In this document: positions 50,501 through 53,267 of the stretch, in pieces
How the letters are laid out: each line of letters begins with the position of its first letter
Position numbering within the stretch: the first letter of the stretch is position 1
Assembly: GCF_036323735.1 (NCBI RefSeq)
Contig: NC_086028.1
Span: forward strand, 18,554,001-18,618,000
Direction of reading: 5' to 3'
Origin: Rattus norvegicus
Lineage: Eukaryota; Chordata; Mammalia; Rodentia; Muridae
Length of the DNA stretch: 64,000 bases
Made by a program: the position numbers and the translations under genes
The notes under the pieces: model-generated
Told to the model about the DNA's origin: nothing
Database searches by the model: none
Seen by the model: the letters and a program-made list of their open reading frames with translations, nothing else

Positions 50501-53021
50501 TAGCCCATGGCTCCAGCAGACTTCTAGTCCATGTGTCCCTCTCCAGTGGTACTGGAATTTAAGACCAGAGTCACAAGCTCCATGCTATCTCTGCTTTACT
50601 CTCTCCTCAATTCCTCCTGCATAACTATCAAAAAAAAAAAAAAAAAAAGTGGTTTTGCCCAAAAGGAGAGCTGGCCTTCTATTGAGCTGCCAAACCTTTA
50701 GATAGCTGTGGATCCCTCAATCTGCTGTTGGTACCAGACCGAGTTTTATGGACTGTGTCTCACACCACAATATGACCAACTTCACATGTAAACCAATTTC
50801 CGTATGTCAAAGTTCTACTAACTGTTTCTCTGTAAATATTTCAGATACTCTGACATTGGAGGAACTAAGTAAAATCTAATAATGTGGCCTTCGATGCCCT
50901 GGATTTCTCCAGAGGCTCTTTAGAAATGAGTGGAAAGTAAGGGGGGGGGGGTCTTAAAAGACACATCTCTGGAAAAGTCACTAGTCCAACGGAGTTGGCA
51001 CAAACTTCAGAATCTGACACACAGAGTGATCAAAGCTTCCCTGAGACTCACTGTTGAAACTACAGACAGGAAACATCTGAAGCAATTGTGAAGTTAAGAC
51101 AAAAAGGGAAAGTAATCCAGTGGCAGCCACACTTTACACTGACAACTACCTTTCCCAAATGACTCTTCATCACAGTAACATTGTGTGTATTTCTCAATCA
51201 CATCTAGATCATGCAGCCCAAGGGAGGTTTAAGAACAATCGCTAGCAGTCTTTGACTCCAGAACCATTCATCAAGCAAACCATGCAAGAGTCCTAAGCTA
51301 AAGTCCTAAAACACTAAGCTTTTCCCAATATCATTGTTAGAATACTACCGCCAATTCTATCTTTCCTTTCTGTTCCTCCACCTGCAATGCCCCCGAAAAG
51401 ATAATCCAGACCTGCTCCCTAACTAGCATGATTATGACTGAATCTAATGATATCTTCCTTTGCCTTCCAGGAAGCAGAGGAAGGTTACCCTCTGCATGGA
51501 ACTGGCAGGCTACACTTACAGCATTGCCTTGTGGACAGTTATCACTGAGCTACATAATTATCAAATGGGAAAAAGACACTGAAACAATGCCCCCAAAAAT
51601 GTCACTTTAGTGTATATTTCTGGAAATGATACGACCAGTTTGGCTTCAACATCTAATTTGTCTAATATTGATTGCACTTGAGTATGAAGAAGGTTTCCGG
51701 CGCTTAGCAATTTATAAGGCATCACCTTTCCAAGTCCAAAAAGGTTCCAAAGTTCTTCTACACCTTCTACTTTACTCGAGACTTATACCTGCACCATAAA
51801 CATCTGATTATCTATTTCCGGCTCATAGTTATCCCTGTGAGATTCTTCCTGCAAAAGTTATGCACAAGACACATATTTACTGAAGTGACAACAAATAGCT
51901 AATGCTGACCTGGGGACCCTTAAAAATAAAACAAAACGGTAAGTAAAAAGATAAAGTGTAGGTTTATTTCCTGGTTCTAAGTTACTTCAGAAGTAATAAC
52001 GCAGTAAGTCCATGGGACCAGCAGATCCATGTAAATCTACAGGGAAATGTGGCATTCAGATACACTGTTACCAAGACCCCGCCTACTTCTCTGAGGTCTT
52101 CTGCCATCTACAATTCCCTCTGAGCTCTTTCTTTTCAAATCAATCTTAGGATTCAAGAACAGACTTTCGCAGTACGTCAGTCTTCCACAATTCCTTGCTT
52201 TGCCCACATCCTCTTTAGCCCGTAGACTTTCTTTCCTCTTTACCTGGATATCTACAGTTCCTGCAATTCCCGCTAGAGTTCCAGGTCCCTGAGAGTACAA
52301 GGCAGCGAGTTTGCTCAGAGGTTTATGTACATCAGTAGGAACCAAGTAACAAGTGGAGGCTCCCCTCCGCACGGGGATTGACTGCCCCCTTTCTGTGCTC
52401 CTGCGATATCCCGTGACTAATTCTACCATAACAGTCTTCACGTGTGCAGCAATTACCGCGCACTCTAAAAGGACAAGGGAGGTAGCTGACGTCGCCCTGC
52501 ATCCTGAGAACGTTCTGCCACAGGAGACACACAGTGGGGAGGCTCAATAGATGTCTATGGGATGAAGACCAGCAGAGTGCGGGAGCCACGGGGCAGACCC
52601 GCATCCCTCCAGCGCAGCCGGCGCCCTGCCCCGAGGCTCCACCAATGAGGCTGCGCGCTCCCGGTCGCGCCGCGCCCCGACCCGCCCGCCCGCCTCCGGC
52701 CAATGACAGTCCTCTGGCCGCGCTGCCTTGCTCCCGCCGCCCCGGCCTCCGAGCTCAGGCTCCCGGGGCGAACAACGACCGCGGGCTGGGCGTGAGGGCC
52801 GGATGGCGGCCCCTCGGCCCCGGCTCCCACCTGCCAGGACGCCGCTGCAGCCGCTCCAACGAGGGCGGACTCGGCGGTCGAGCATAGCTCGCTCCTCTGC
52901 GCCCGCCGCCCCACCATTCCCGGGTAAGGGGCTGAGGTCGGGGTCGCGGCCTGGAGCCCCCACCGCCCGCCGGCGCTCCAGGCCCGTAGCCCGGCGCACT
53001 GACCTGAAAGTGCAGCGCCAT
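6345..53021 (-). CDS. Ranbp17: Ranbp17, RAN-binding protein 17 (spliced coding span, exons 1-12; 3' part outside window)
   Basis: Spliced minus-strand gene. Twelve exons (53004-53021, 44382-44528, 39937-40027, 33840-34006, 24919-24984, 19567-19671, 17726-17891, 15183-15256, 12336-12455, 10356-10502, 9398-9570, 6345-6538) join in one open frame of 1,468 nt, about 489 codons. All introns have GT donors and AG acceptors, and the phases agree at each junction. The protein starts [15 protein letters not shown] and matches the RANBP17/exportin-7 family as I recall it. It is closer to RANBP17 than to XPO7, for example in '[16 protein letters not shown]' and 'DDPLDD'-type stretches. Family knowledge: importin-beta-like HEAT-repeat nuclear transport receptor whose N-terminal domain binds RanGTP; expression is testis-enriched in mammals. 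The usual length is about 1,090 residues, so roughly the C-terminal 600 residues lie to the left of this window. No frameshift or stop is seen in the exons. Confidence 0.95.
6636..6690. repeat. (CA)n microsatellite
   Basis: 27 uninterrupted AC units, about 100 bp upstream (in gene direction) of the exon 12 acceptor. Confidence 0.98.
6810..6960 (+). mobile_element. Diverged B1-like SINE
   Basis: Reads ctcaagcactcaggaaacac, ggttaagcccagcctcagtt and gctaccctggtcccatgaga, an old B1 in plus orientation. Confidence 0.5.
7190..7375 (+). mobile_element. Diverged B3/B4-like SINE
   Basis: Reads gctgacacagtgcttactgc, ggacctgaccttgatccctg, cctctgacctgcacacaggt and an A-rich end. Typical tRNA-derived rodent SINE body, heavily mutated. 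Confidence 0.55.
7616..7940 (+). mobile_element. Solo LTR of a rodent endogenous retrovirus (remnant)
   Basis: No coding region. The U3 part has a ~55-bp direct repeat (7616-7670 and 7675-7726, both with atatgacaaacttgtgac). A tataaat-like box lies at 7802, an AATAAA signal at 7824 and a CT-rich R/U5 to about 7940 (ending ggacgggaca). No gag, pol or env is adjacent. The family is not identified; target duplications are not clear. Confidence 0.6.
7946..8281 (-). mobile_element. L1 3'-region fragment, antisense, interrupted by an ID
   Basis: Reads ggtcgtccttcttcttgagc, cacttatcagtgagtgcata and tagctgagtagtactccatt, which is the reverse complement of the L1 segment around 31190-31390. An ID element splits it at the tcattgttttt site. 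Confidence 0.88.
8121..8242 (-). mobile_element. ID SINE, antisense
   Basis: Complete reverse ID (cggagctggggaccgaaccc to aaatccccaacccc) with a T/G-rich tail, flanked by the duplication TCATTGTTTTT (8110-8120 and 8243-8253). Confidence 0.95.
8325..8548 (-). mobile_element. B2/B3 SINE, antisense
   Basis: Reads ggaagccagaagagagcttc, gagccatcatgtggctgcta, ggaatggaacctgggtcctc and gtgctcttaaccacttactc, a diverged reverse B2-type element. Confidence 0.85.
9398..9570 (-). CDS. Ranbp17: Ranbp17 coding exon 11
   Basis: This 173-nt exon encodes residues 368-424 plus two bases (AG) of an Arg codon: [19 protein letters not shown], then [33 protein letters not shown] and VAIVV. The acceptor is TTTTGTAG and the donor is GTATTG. 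HEAT-repeat segment of the central arch. Confidence 0.95.
9640..9873 (-). mobile_element. B4 SINE, antisense
   Basis: A B1-like half (gccaaggctggccttgaact) followed by an ID/tRNA-like half (atagaacctggaactctgtg, ctctatcaaccaagccacat, ctccagccc) in reverse orientation, the B4 layout. It lies in intron 10. Confidence 0.75.
9875..10355. other. Intron 10 sequence
   Basis: AT-rich sequence leading to the exon 10 donor. No repeat or gene recognised. Confidence 0.5.
10356..10502 (-). CDS. Ranbp17: Ranbp17 coding exon 10
   Basis: This 147-nt, phase 0/0 exon encodes residues 319-367, [18 protein letters not shown], then [18 protein letters not shown] and [13 protein letters not shown]. The acceptor is AATTTAG and the donor is GTAAGT. 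The '[19 protein letters not shown]' block is a hallmark of the RANBP17/XPO7 pair. Confidence 0.95.
10753..10828. repeat. (TG)n microsatellite with TC interruptions
   Basis: Imperfect TG repeat (gtgtgtctgtgtgtctgtg) in intron 9. The long cysteine/valine-rich frames here are artefacts. Confidence 0.97.
10840..12335. other. Intron 9 sequence, no recognised feature
   Basis: AT-rich, apparently unique. A short A-rich tract lies at 11585-11640. No ORF with family resemblance and no clear SINE. Confidence 0.5.
12336..12455 (-). CDS. Ranbp17: Ranbp17 coding exon 9
   Basis: This 120-nt, phase 0/0 exon encodes residues 279-318, [20 protein letters not shown], then [20 protein letters not shown]. The acceptor is TTTTCTAG. 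The donor is GTATTT, a weaker match than the other exons. The 'RRSLF' and '[10 protein letters not shown]' motifs are shared with XPO7. Confidence 0.94.
12686..12895 (+). mobile_element. Diverged tRNA-derived SINE (B4/RSINE-like)
   Basis: Starts aagggctggggagatgactc and cgtgggtcctggcacttaca. The body is heavily diverged and ends at a (CA)n tract, a usual 3' feature. Confidence 0.6.
12897..12951. repeat. (CA)n microsatellite
   Basis: 27 AC units directly after the SINE body. Confidence 0.98.
12960..14780. other. Intron 8 sequence, mostly unique
   Basis: No exon or young repeat. 13800-13960 (ggaaagtcaattagacactg, ttaaccttgcaaggccactg) has the look of an old MIR. A short direct repeat gattctgttaaca lies at 14679-14700. 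Confidence 0.45.
14782..14887 (+). mobile_element. ID SINE
   Basis: Full ID in plus orientation (ggggttgggaatttagctca to ggtcccagctcc-type end, A tail), flanked by AAGAATTTTGA (14768-14778 and 14888-14898). Confidence 0.95.
14940..15125 (+). mobile_element. Diverged B4/ID-B1-like SINE
   Basis: A B1-like left half (gagcctggcactgaggagga) followed by an ID-like right half (catgcagctcagttaccaca, tcggttcaattccccagtgg). It ends about 55 bp from exon 8. Confidence 0.5.
15183..15256 (-). CDS. Ranbp17: Ranbp17 coding exon 8
   Basis: This 74-nt exon completes the Ile codon (residue 254) and encodes residues 255-278, [18 protein letters not shown] to LLSQL. The acceptor is TTTTTTCCAG and the donor is GTAAGT. 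Human RANBP17, as I recall it, has NLYHS where this copy has NSYHS, a single substitution. Confidence 0.92.
15390..15535 (-). mobile_element. B1 SINE, antisense
   Basis: Reads gaaccaggctggtttagaat, ctgcctctgcttctgcttcc and tgctgggattaaaggtatcc. Confidence 0.85.
15540..17700. other. Intron 7 sequence, no recognised feature
   Basis: Long stretch of apparently unique, AT-rich sequence. (CCA)n-like caccaccaccaccaccaaga at 17069-17087. A possible old LTR-like piece with AATAAA lies at about 17190-17520 (weak). No ORF of interest. Confidence 0.45.
17726..17891 (-). CDS. Ranbp17: Ranbp17 coding exon 7
   Basis: This 166-nt exon encodes residues 199-253 plus one base of the next codon: [16 protein letters not shown], then [34 protein letters not shown] and TTWRT. 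The acceptor is TTTGAAG and the donor is GTAAGA. '[17 protein letters not shown]' is a strongly conserved block of this exportin subfamily. Confidence 0.95.
18118..18318 (+). mobile_element. B1 SINE
   Basis: Reads gcaccacacctttaatccca, gcagaggcaggcagatgtct and ggctacacagagtaaccctg, with an A-rich tail of aac repeats. Confidence 0.9.
18687..18752 (-). mobile_element. 5'-truncated ID SINE, antisense
   Basis: Only the 3' half of the ID (tail to gcttgctagg) is present, flanked by a perfect 16-bp duplication CTACAAGAACATTCTT (18671-18686 and 18753-18768). A normal 5'-truncated retrotransposition product. Confidence 0.93.
18770..19566. other. Intron 6 sequence
   Basis: Unique-looking sequence before the exon 6 donor. 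No repeat or ORF of note. Confidence 0.5.
19567..19671 (-). CDS. Ranbp17: Ranbp17 coding exon 6
   Basis: This 105-nt, phase 0/0 exon encodes residues 164-198, beginning [19 protein letters not shown] and ending ACSLLKQ. The acceptor is TTTTTTTAG and the donor is GTAAGT. The 'KHRK(V/I)A(T/S)SFRD' motif is shared by RANBP17 and XPO7. Confidence 0.93.
20188..20336 (-). mobile_element. B1 SINE, antisense
   Basis: Reads ggcagggtctcactatgtag, ctggcctccaactcacagag and gctgagattaaaggcataaa. Confidence 0.9.
21025..21245 (-). mobile_element. B4-like SINE, antisense
   Basis: Reads tgaggcagggtctcctgctg, ctggaactgcaagcc-like text and tgccaagtgctttccctgct followed by gagtcatcctcctagcc. Confidence 0.6.
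21561..21620. repeat. (GAAA)n microsatellite
   Basis: About 14 units of aaag, purine strand on plus. Confidence 0.97.
21915..22065 (+). mobile_element. B1 SINE
   Basis: Reads ggtgcacacctttaatccca, ggaggcagaggcaggcagag and ttcaaggccagtctgatcta, with an A-rich tail. Confidence 0.9.
22290..22375 (-). mobile_element. B1-like fragment, antisense
   Basis: Reads atctggcctcaaattcatga and tcctcctgcctcagcctccc. Confidence 0.6.
22436..22575 (+). mobile_element. Old B1-like SINE
   Basis: Reads gacatagtgggacatcccta, acttgggaggcgggaggatc and gaggccagcctgagctacat. Confidence 0.7.
22940..23345 (+). mobile_element. Rodent dispersed repeat (URR1-type, probable non-autonomous DNA element)
   Basis: Reads gacagttttatgtcaacctg, gaaccttcattgagaaatgc, ttgatgggggaaggcctcgt, aagaaagcaggctgagcaag and ends at tcacagcaatagtaaccctg. 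This text is common in rodent genomes and shares its terminal sequence with the elements at 37.5 and 49.8 kb. The family name is from memory and uncertain. Confidence 0.55.
23350..24915. other. Intron 5 sequence, no recognised feature
   Basis: Apparently unique sequence leading to the exon 5 donor. No exon-like frame, no clear repeat. Confidence 0.5.
24919..24984 (-). CDS. Ranbp17: Ranbp17 coding exon 5
   Basis: This 66-nt, phase 0/0 exon encodes 22 residues (142-163), [12 protein letters not shown]... to ...QEMNL. The acceptor is TTCTAAAG and the donor is GTAAGT. It fits between exon 4 (FLQ) and exon 6 (VDYSRPS), as in orthologs. It lies about 330 bp from the 5' end of the full-length L1 and about 60 bp from a B2 SINE, so both elements inserted close to this small exon. 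Confidence 0.93.
25044..25216 (-). mobile_element. B2 SINE, antisense
   Basis: Reads gggcattggatcccattaca, gagccaccatgtggttgctg, ggaattgaactcaggacctt and gagccatctctccagccccc. It is flanked by a duplication of ccaagcaatactttt (25030-25044 and 25217-25231). Confidence 0.95.
25325..26205 (+). repeat. L1 5' UTR with two copies of a ~270-bp module
   Basis: The stretch starting ggagggagagctgaacc at 25325 recurs at 25936 (offset 611 bp) and stays nearly identical for about 270 bp, including the ctcggacgccagaggaaaac and cggcacaggtcttcctggtt segments. The roughly 340 bp between them is GC-rich and different. Repeated 5' modules carry the promoter in rodent L1s. CpGs are well preserved (ctcggacgcc, cccggaaggggcgg), again suggesting youth. 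Confidence 0.85.
26396..27451 (+). CDS. L1 ORF1 protein (RNA-binding chaperone)
   Basis: Intact 351-codon frame, [16 protein letters not shown] at the start and YTLEEARN at the end. It is a cytoplasmic trimeric nucleic-acid chaperone that coats L1 RNA. Residues about 45-160 are Glu/Lys-rich heptads, the coiled coil ([18 protein letters not shown]). The RRM follows at about 160-260 ([11 protein letters not shown]) and the C-terminal domain ([34 protein letters not shown]) completes the family layout. Length is usual for rodent ORF1. The stop is followed by a 59-nt spacer and then ORF2. No premature stop or frameshift is seen. Confidence 0.95.
   Translation: MARGKRRNPSNRNQDYMASSEPNSPTKTNMEYPNTPEKQDLVSKSYLIMMLEDFKKDVKNSLREQVEAYREESQKSLKEFQENTIKQLKELKMEIEAIKKEHMETTLDIENQKKRQGAVDTSFTNRIQEMEERISGAEDSIEIIDSTVKDNVKRKKLLVQNIQEIQDSMRRSNLRIIGIEESEDSQLKGPVNIFNKILEENFPNLKKEIPISIQEAYRTPNRLDQKRNTSRHIIVKTPNAQNKERILKAVREKGQVTYKGRPIRITPDFLPETMKSRRSWTDVIQTLREHKCQPRLLYPAKLSINIDGETKIFHDKNKFTQYLSTNPALQRIINGKAQHKEASYTLEEARN
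27511..31333 (+). pseudogene. L1 ORF2 (endonuclease-reverse transcriptase), frameshifted near the C-terminus
   Basis: ORF2 opens at 27511 and stays open to 31008 (1,165 residues); the family norm is about 1,275. The endonuclease domain (1-240) has the expected residues: NINGLNSP near 15, E45 in QETH, GDFN (D147, N149) and LSDHH (D231, H232). The reverse transcriptase follows at about 480-770 with [12 protein letters not shown] and the catalytic FADD at 701-704. A TAAG tandem duplication (30806-30813) shifts the frame. The normal C-terminal segment, including the Cys-rich C..GCG..CWWDC motif near 30890-30960, continues in another frame to a TAG at 31331-31333. As it stands the protein would lack its Cys-rich tail and end in an aberrant sequence, so the copy is probably not autonomous. 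Confidence 0.93.
31334..32059 (+). other. L1 3' UTR and A-rich tail
   Basis: Non-coding 3' end of the full-length L1. A G-rich polypurine tract at 31909-31978 (repeated ggggggaggg runs, G-quadruplex-prone) precedes cccggaaaccgggaaaggg and an aataaaa-type end with an A tail at 32042-32059. Confidence 0.9.
32072..32900. other. Intron 4 sequence
   Basis: AT-rich unique sequence after the L1. No recognised gene or repeat. Confidence 0.5.
32910..33105 (-). mobile_element. (CCCT)n tract plus B4-like SINE fragment, antisense
   Basis: A pyrimidine tract (ccctccctccctcccttctt) is followed by cacctggaattacaggagct, gtgggctctgaggattcaca and accttctctccaggcc, a reverse rodent SINE end. Confidence 0.6.
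33110..33835. other. Intron 4 sequence near exon 4
   Basis: Unique-looking sequence. No feature apart from a short gctaggcaac repeat just before the exon 4 donor region (33792-33803). Confidence 0.45.
33840..34006 (-). CDS. Ranbp17: Ranbp17 coding exon 4
   Basis: This 167-nt exon completes the split Arg codon (residue 86) and encodes residues 87-141, from [17 protein letters not shown] to DVKKFLQ. The acceptor is TTTATAG and the donor is GTAAGA. It includes the motif '[17 protein letters not shown]', typical of the HEAT repeat after the IBN_N domain. The intron below it (intron 4, about 8.9 kb) holds the full-length L1. Confidence 0.95.
34020..34820. other. Intron 3 sequence
   Basis: AT-rich sequence, nothing recognised. 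Confidence 0.45.
34830..35595 (+). mobile_element. Old L1 3' end split by a B2
   Basis: Reads gaacctttatacaccagata, aaactcaaatggtcaacaag, then after the B2 aacaccatttcgcttaggaa and gtggtgataaaaatgttcta, matching diverged mammalian L1 3' sequence. Confidence 0.6.
35131..35322 (+). mobile_element. B2/B3 SINE
   Basis: Reads ggggctggagaggtggctca, gtggttaagaacactgactg, gttcaattcccagcacccac and an A-rich end. It is flanked by aaagccata copies. Confidence 0.93.
35600..36330. other. Intron 3 sequence
   Basis: Apparently unique; nothing recognised. Confidence 0.45.
36335..36425 (-). mobile_element. B1 SINE fragment, antisense
   Basis: Reads ggctggccttaaactcagag, cctgcctctgcctcccgagt and aaggtgtgcaccaccactgc. 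Confidence 0.9.
36465..36668 (-). mobile_element. B4-like SINE, antisense
   Basis: Reads gagacaggatctcaagtgtc, ctgaacttgctatgcagtca and gacacttcaccaactgaaca followed by acatcccagcc. Confidence 0.65.
36741..36783. repeat. 13-bp tandem repeat, 3.3 copies
   Basis: Unit gcatcacagtgta, three perfect copies plus gcat, starting near a possible SINE edge. Confidence 0.97.
36790..37075. other. Intron 3 sequence
   Basis: Nothing recognised. Confidence 0.4.
37078..37465 (+). mobile_element. Rodent dispersed repeat (URR1-like)
   Basis: Reads ggataattttccttgtcaac, ggttgtctgtgatcc-like text, gagaaggccggatgagtgct, ctataaaaccatgagccaaa and ends near gtcacagtgacacaacagga. Similar in plan to the element at 22.9 kb. 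Confidence 0.5.
37472..37802 (+). mobile_element. Rodent dispersed repeat (URR1-like)
   Basis: Reads gtggtggtttgaatatgctt, ggcactattaggaggtgtgc, ccttgttggaggaagtatgt, gccttggtcatggcgtctct and ends at tcacagcagtggaaaccctc followed by actaagac. Very common rodent repeat; family assignment from memory. Confidence 0.6.
37805..38545. other. Intron 3 sequence
   Basis: Mostly unrecognised. 38450-38550 has a weak B1-like stretch. Confidence 0.4.
38550..38995 (+). mobile_element. Old L1 3' end
   Basis: Reads ggaaccaactaaaatattct, gtgagatcattaagtccaat and ends ttcaattttgctaagaatcc then aaaagtgttctaaaaaaatg, a typical end of ancient mammalian L1s. Confidence 0.55.
39555..39690 (+). mobile_element. MIR SINE fragment
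   Basis: Reads gtgatcctgagcaagtcaga then ggtttactcatttgcaaaat and gagaataac, the conserved MIR core. An ancient mammalian element, unlike the rodent-specific SINEs nearby. Confidence 0.65.
39937..40027 (-). CDS. Ranbp17: Ranbp17 coding exon 3
   Basis: This 91-nt exon encodes residues 56-85 plus the first base of an Arg codon: [18 protein letters not shown], then [12 protein letters not shown]. The acceptor is TTTACAG and the donor is GTAAGT. It continues the IBN_N domain; '[15 protein letters not shown]' is nearly invariant between RANBP17 and XPO7. It is too short to stand out as an ORF and was found by reading the minus strand for the missing segment between exons 2 and 4. Confidence 0.93.
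40540..41060 (-). pseudogene. Ska2-ps: Processed pseudogene of Ska2 (spindle and kinetochore-associated 2)
   Basis: The minus strand from 40971 reads [19 protein letters not shown], then [18 protein letters not shown] and KELSSVKS. After an in-frame stop at 40804-40806 it continues [28 protein letters not shown] and, in a shifted frame, [19 protein letters not shown]. This matches SKA2 (about 120 residues) over its whole length. The initiator position is GTG, not ATG, there is an internal TAA, a frameshift near 40690, and the normal stop is lost. There are no introns, so it is a retrocopy, inserted in Ranbp17 intron 2 in the same orientation. SKA2 itself is a kinetochore-microtubule SKA-complex subunit; this copy is not functional. 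No clear poly(A) remains at the low end. Confidence 0.88.
41078..41268 (-). mobile_element. B3/B2-like SINE, antisense
   Basis: Reads gcacatgtgcagttctcgca, ggccagaggatgccagattc and ccactcgtccatctctctag. It abuts the 5' side of the Ska2 pseudogene. Confidence 0.7.
41743..41852 (-). mobile_element. ID SINE, antisense
   Basis: Full reverse ID (T-rich tail, cggagctggggaccgaaccc, aaatccccaacccc) with a perfect 13-bp duplication AGAAGGCACGTTG (41730-41742 and 41853-41865). Confidence 0.96.
41866..43375. other. Intron 2 sequence
   Basis: Mostly unrecognised, with a compound (AAT)n/(AAC)n microsatellite at 42531-42576. No exon-like frame. Confidence 0.45.
42531..42576. repeat. Compound (AAT)n(AAC)n microsatellite
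   Basis: About seven AAT units switch directly into about seven AAC units. Confidence 0.97.
43376..43515 (+). mobile_element. B1 SINE
   Basis: Reads gacagcatacgcctttaata, gaattcaaggccagcctgtt and caaggttacacagtgaggcc. Confidence 0.8.
44382..44528 (-). CDS. Ranbp17: Ranbp17 coding exon 2
   Basis: This 147-nt, phase 0/0 exon encodes residues 7-55 ([13 protein letters not shown]... to LLLEQGT). The acceptor is CTCTGAAG and the donor is GTAAGTATG. It carries the start of the importin-beta N-terminal (IBN_N) domain, including the '[12 protein letters not shown]' helix that in this family leads into the RanGTP-binding HEAT repeats. The frame reads through the donor for a few codons (VSMG), which is intronic. 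Intron 1 upstream is about 8.5 kb. Confidence 0.95.
44535..45735. other. Intron 1 sequence near exon 2
   Basis: Apparently unique; nothing recognised. Confidence 0.45.
45740..45925 (+). mobile_element. L1 3'-end fragment
   Basis: G-rich tract (ggtgggagtgggtgggtggg) then ggataacatttgaaatgtaa and an A-rich tail, the conserved L1 3' terminus. Confidence 0.85.
46040..46125 (+). mobile_element. B1 SINE fragment
   Basis: Reads aatggcatgggcggcacatt, cagcactcaggaggctgagg and gagaattcaaggccatcgac. Confidence 0.65.
46480..46765 (+). mobile_element. MLT1-like MaLR LTR remnant
   Basis: Reads gcagaggagagggccataag, gaagctaggccaatgcctcc, ggccttcagaactgagaaca and ttttaagccaccccacttgt followed by gttacaaaggacctagaaaacta, the characteristic 3' half of an old mammalian MaLR LTR. 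Non-coding. Confidence 0.65.
46779..46960 (+). mobile_element. B2 SINE
   Basis: Reads gatggggctagagagatggc, gttaagagcactgactgctc, gaccatggtggctcac-like text and taaatgaataaataaatctt-type end. Confidence 0.95.
47185..47418 (-). mobile_element. B2/B3 SINE, antisense
   Basis: Reads tttggacccctgcaactgga, gtgagtgctaggaatcaagc, ccgggtcctctggaagaaca and gagacacctctccagtccc. Confidence 0.9.
47543..47572. repeat. (GACA)n microsatellite
   Basis: About 7.5 units of gaca/agac. Confidence 0.97.
47585..48120 (+). repeat. GC-richer rodent dispersed repeat (RMER1-like, uncertain)
   Basis: A GC-rich block unlike its surroundings, with internally similar modules such as gagagctggccctgcctctc, cagcacttgggaaatccggc and gagcagcactgtagagctga. 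It resembles a rodent middle-repetitive family with tandem-like modules. The 80-codon frame in it is not supported as a gene. Confidence 0.4.
48197..48302. repeat. 53-bp tandem duplication
   Basis: Copy 1 is 48197-48249 and copy 2 is 48250-48302, both containing gggccaattatagtt and about 80% identical overall. Confidence 0.93.
48625..49470 (-). pseudogene. Decayed mariner (Hsmar2-like) DNA transposase
   Basis: Read on the minus strand, three frames give ordered pieces of a mariner transposase. The first piece, near 49440-49340, is QWW.NKVCKG then [13 protein letters not shown], corresponding to the 'QWWFKKF...GRPSEV' helix-turn-helix region. Near 49290-49210 come [18 protein letters not shown] and [11 protein letters not shown]. 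Near 49090-49040 is [17 protein letters not shown], corresponding to the 'FLDRIVTCDEKWI' catalytic region. Near 49000-48830 come [32 protein letters not shown] and EEKLQGLQ. Near 48660 is HLDN. Many stops and frameshifts are present, and the catalytic Asp of the TCD motif appears as PCD. It lies in Ranbp17 intron 1, same strand as the gene. Family assignment is from memory of mariner proteins. Confidence 0.78.
49816..50102 (-). mobile_element. Rodent dispersed repeat (URR1-type), reverse orientation
   Basis: Starts ttactgctgtgaggaaacac then catgaccaaggcaacttttat, ggggctggctcacaggttca and gagaagctgagagttctaca. The beginning is the reverse complement of the ends of the repeats at 23.3 and 37.8 kb (tcacagcaatag...), so the family shares terminal sequence. 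Confidence 0.6.
50427..50518. repeat. ~31-bp tandem repeat, three diverged copies
   Basis: Units at 50427-50458, 50459-50489 and 50490-50518 share (c/t)(a/g)gaaacc and catggctc blocks. Confidence 0.85.
50650..52430. other. Intron 1 sequence next to the CpG island
   Basis: Apparently unique. A G10 run lies at 50941. 52037-52441 holds a 134-codon minus-strand frame with no family resemblance that I recognise; it may be chance or an unannotated alternative exon. No repeat is evident. Confidence 0.4.
52803..52923 (+). other. Candidate antisense first exon in the CpG island
   Basis: Plus-strand CCAAT boxes at 52642 and 52700 lie about 100-160 bp upstream of an ATGGCGGC start (52803), which resembles the YY1-type start motif of housekeeping genes. 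The frame stays open for 40 codons ([18 protein letters not shown]..., Arg/Ala/Pro-rich) and then meets a consensus donor, CCCGGGTAAGG (GT at 52924). If spliced, the transcript would run antisense across Ranbp17 exon 1. A TGACGTCG CRE-like site lies at 52487. GC-rich sequence often produces such frames by chance, so this is a hypothesis only. Confidence 0.3.
53004..53021 (-). CDS. Ranbp17: Ranbp17 coding exon 1 (initiator)
   Basis: The 18-nt coding part encodes residues 1-6, MALHFQ, and is followed by donor GTCAGT. The start at 53021 is chosen because these six residues are the N-terminus of the family and exon 2 continues directly with SLAELE. The frame stays open further upstream in the GC-rich leader, but that is 5' UTR by comparison with orthologs. 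The exon sits inside a CpG island. The 5' UTR probably extends to about 53100-53170; its exact start cannot be read from sequence. Confidence 0.92.
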
Positions 53022-53159
53022 CTTCCCAGAGCTGCGCGGGCCGCGCGGCCCGAGGGCTGAGGGGAGGGGGAGCGAAGACGCCGCGCGAGCCCCTCCGCCG
53101 CGGGATCCCCCCCACACCGCTCGCTCCCTATGCTCGGCGCGCTCCGCTTGGAGCCGGCA

Positions 53160-53200
53160 GCGGGACTGGGCGGGGCCGGCGGGGCGGAGGGGGCGTGTCC
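53160..53200 (-). promoter_or_regulatory. GC-box cluster upstream of Ranbp17 exon 1
   Basis: The plus strand reads gggcggggccggcggggcgg followed by more G-rich sequence, that is, several Sp1/KLF-type GC boxes within 40 bp, about 140-180 bp upstream of the initiator ATG. No TATA box is seen. This fits a TATA-less CpG-island promoter. Confidence 0.6.
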
Positions 53201-53267
53201 TTCGGGCTCCTCCGCCCAACCGCCAGTGCGCTTCTTTTGCAACCGCTGACTCCTCAGAGCAAGCCTC

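Larger units (their letters stand above)
52550..53215. promoter_or_regulatory. CpG island at the Ranbp17 5' end
   Basis: The base composition jumps from AT-rich intron to very GC-rich with dense CG dinucleotides, and drops again after about 53220. It contains exon 1 of Ranbp17. Long open frames on both strands here are composition artefacts. CpG-island promoters normally have dispersed initiation, so no single start is assigned. Two plus-strand CCAAT boxes (52642 and 52700) lie on the intron-1 side, and GC boxes lie on the upstream side. Confidence 0.88.

Noticed and set aside
52037..52441. 134-codon minus-strand frame in intron 1 near the promoter
   Set aside because: No recognisable family, no clear splice acceptor and donor pair joining exon 1 to exon 2 in frame. 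It could only be an alternative exon with RNA evidence.
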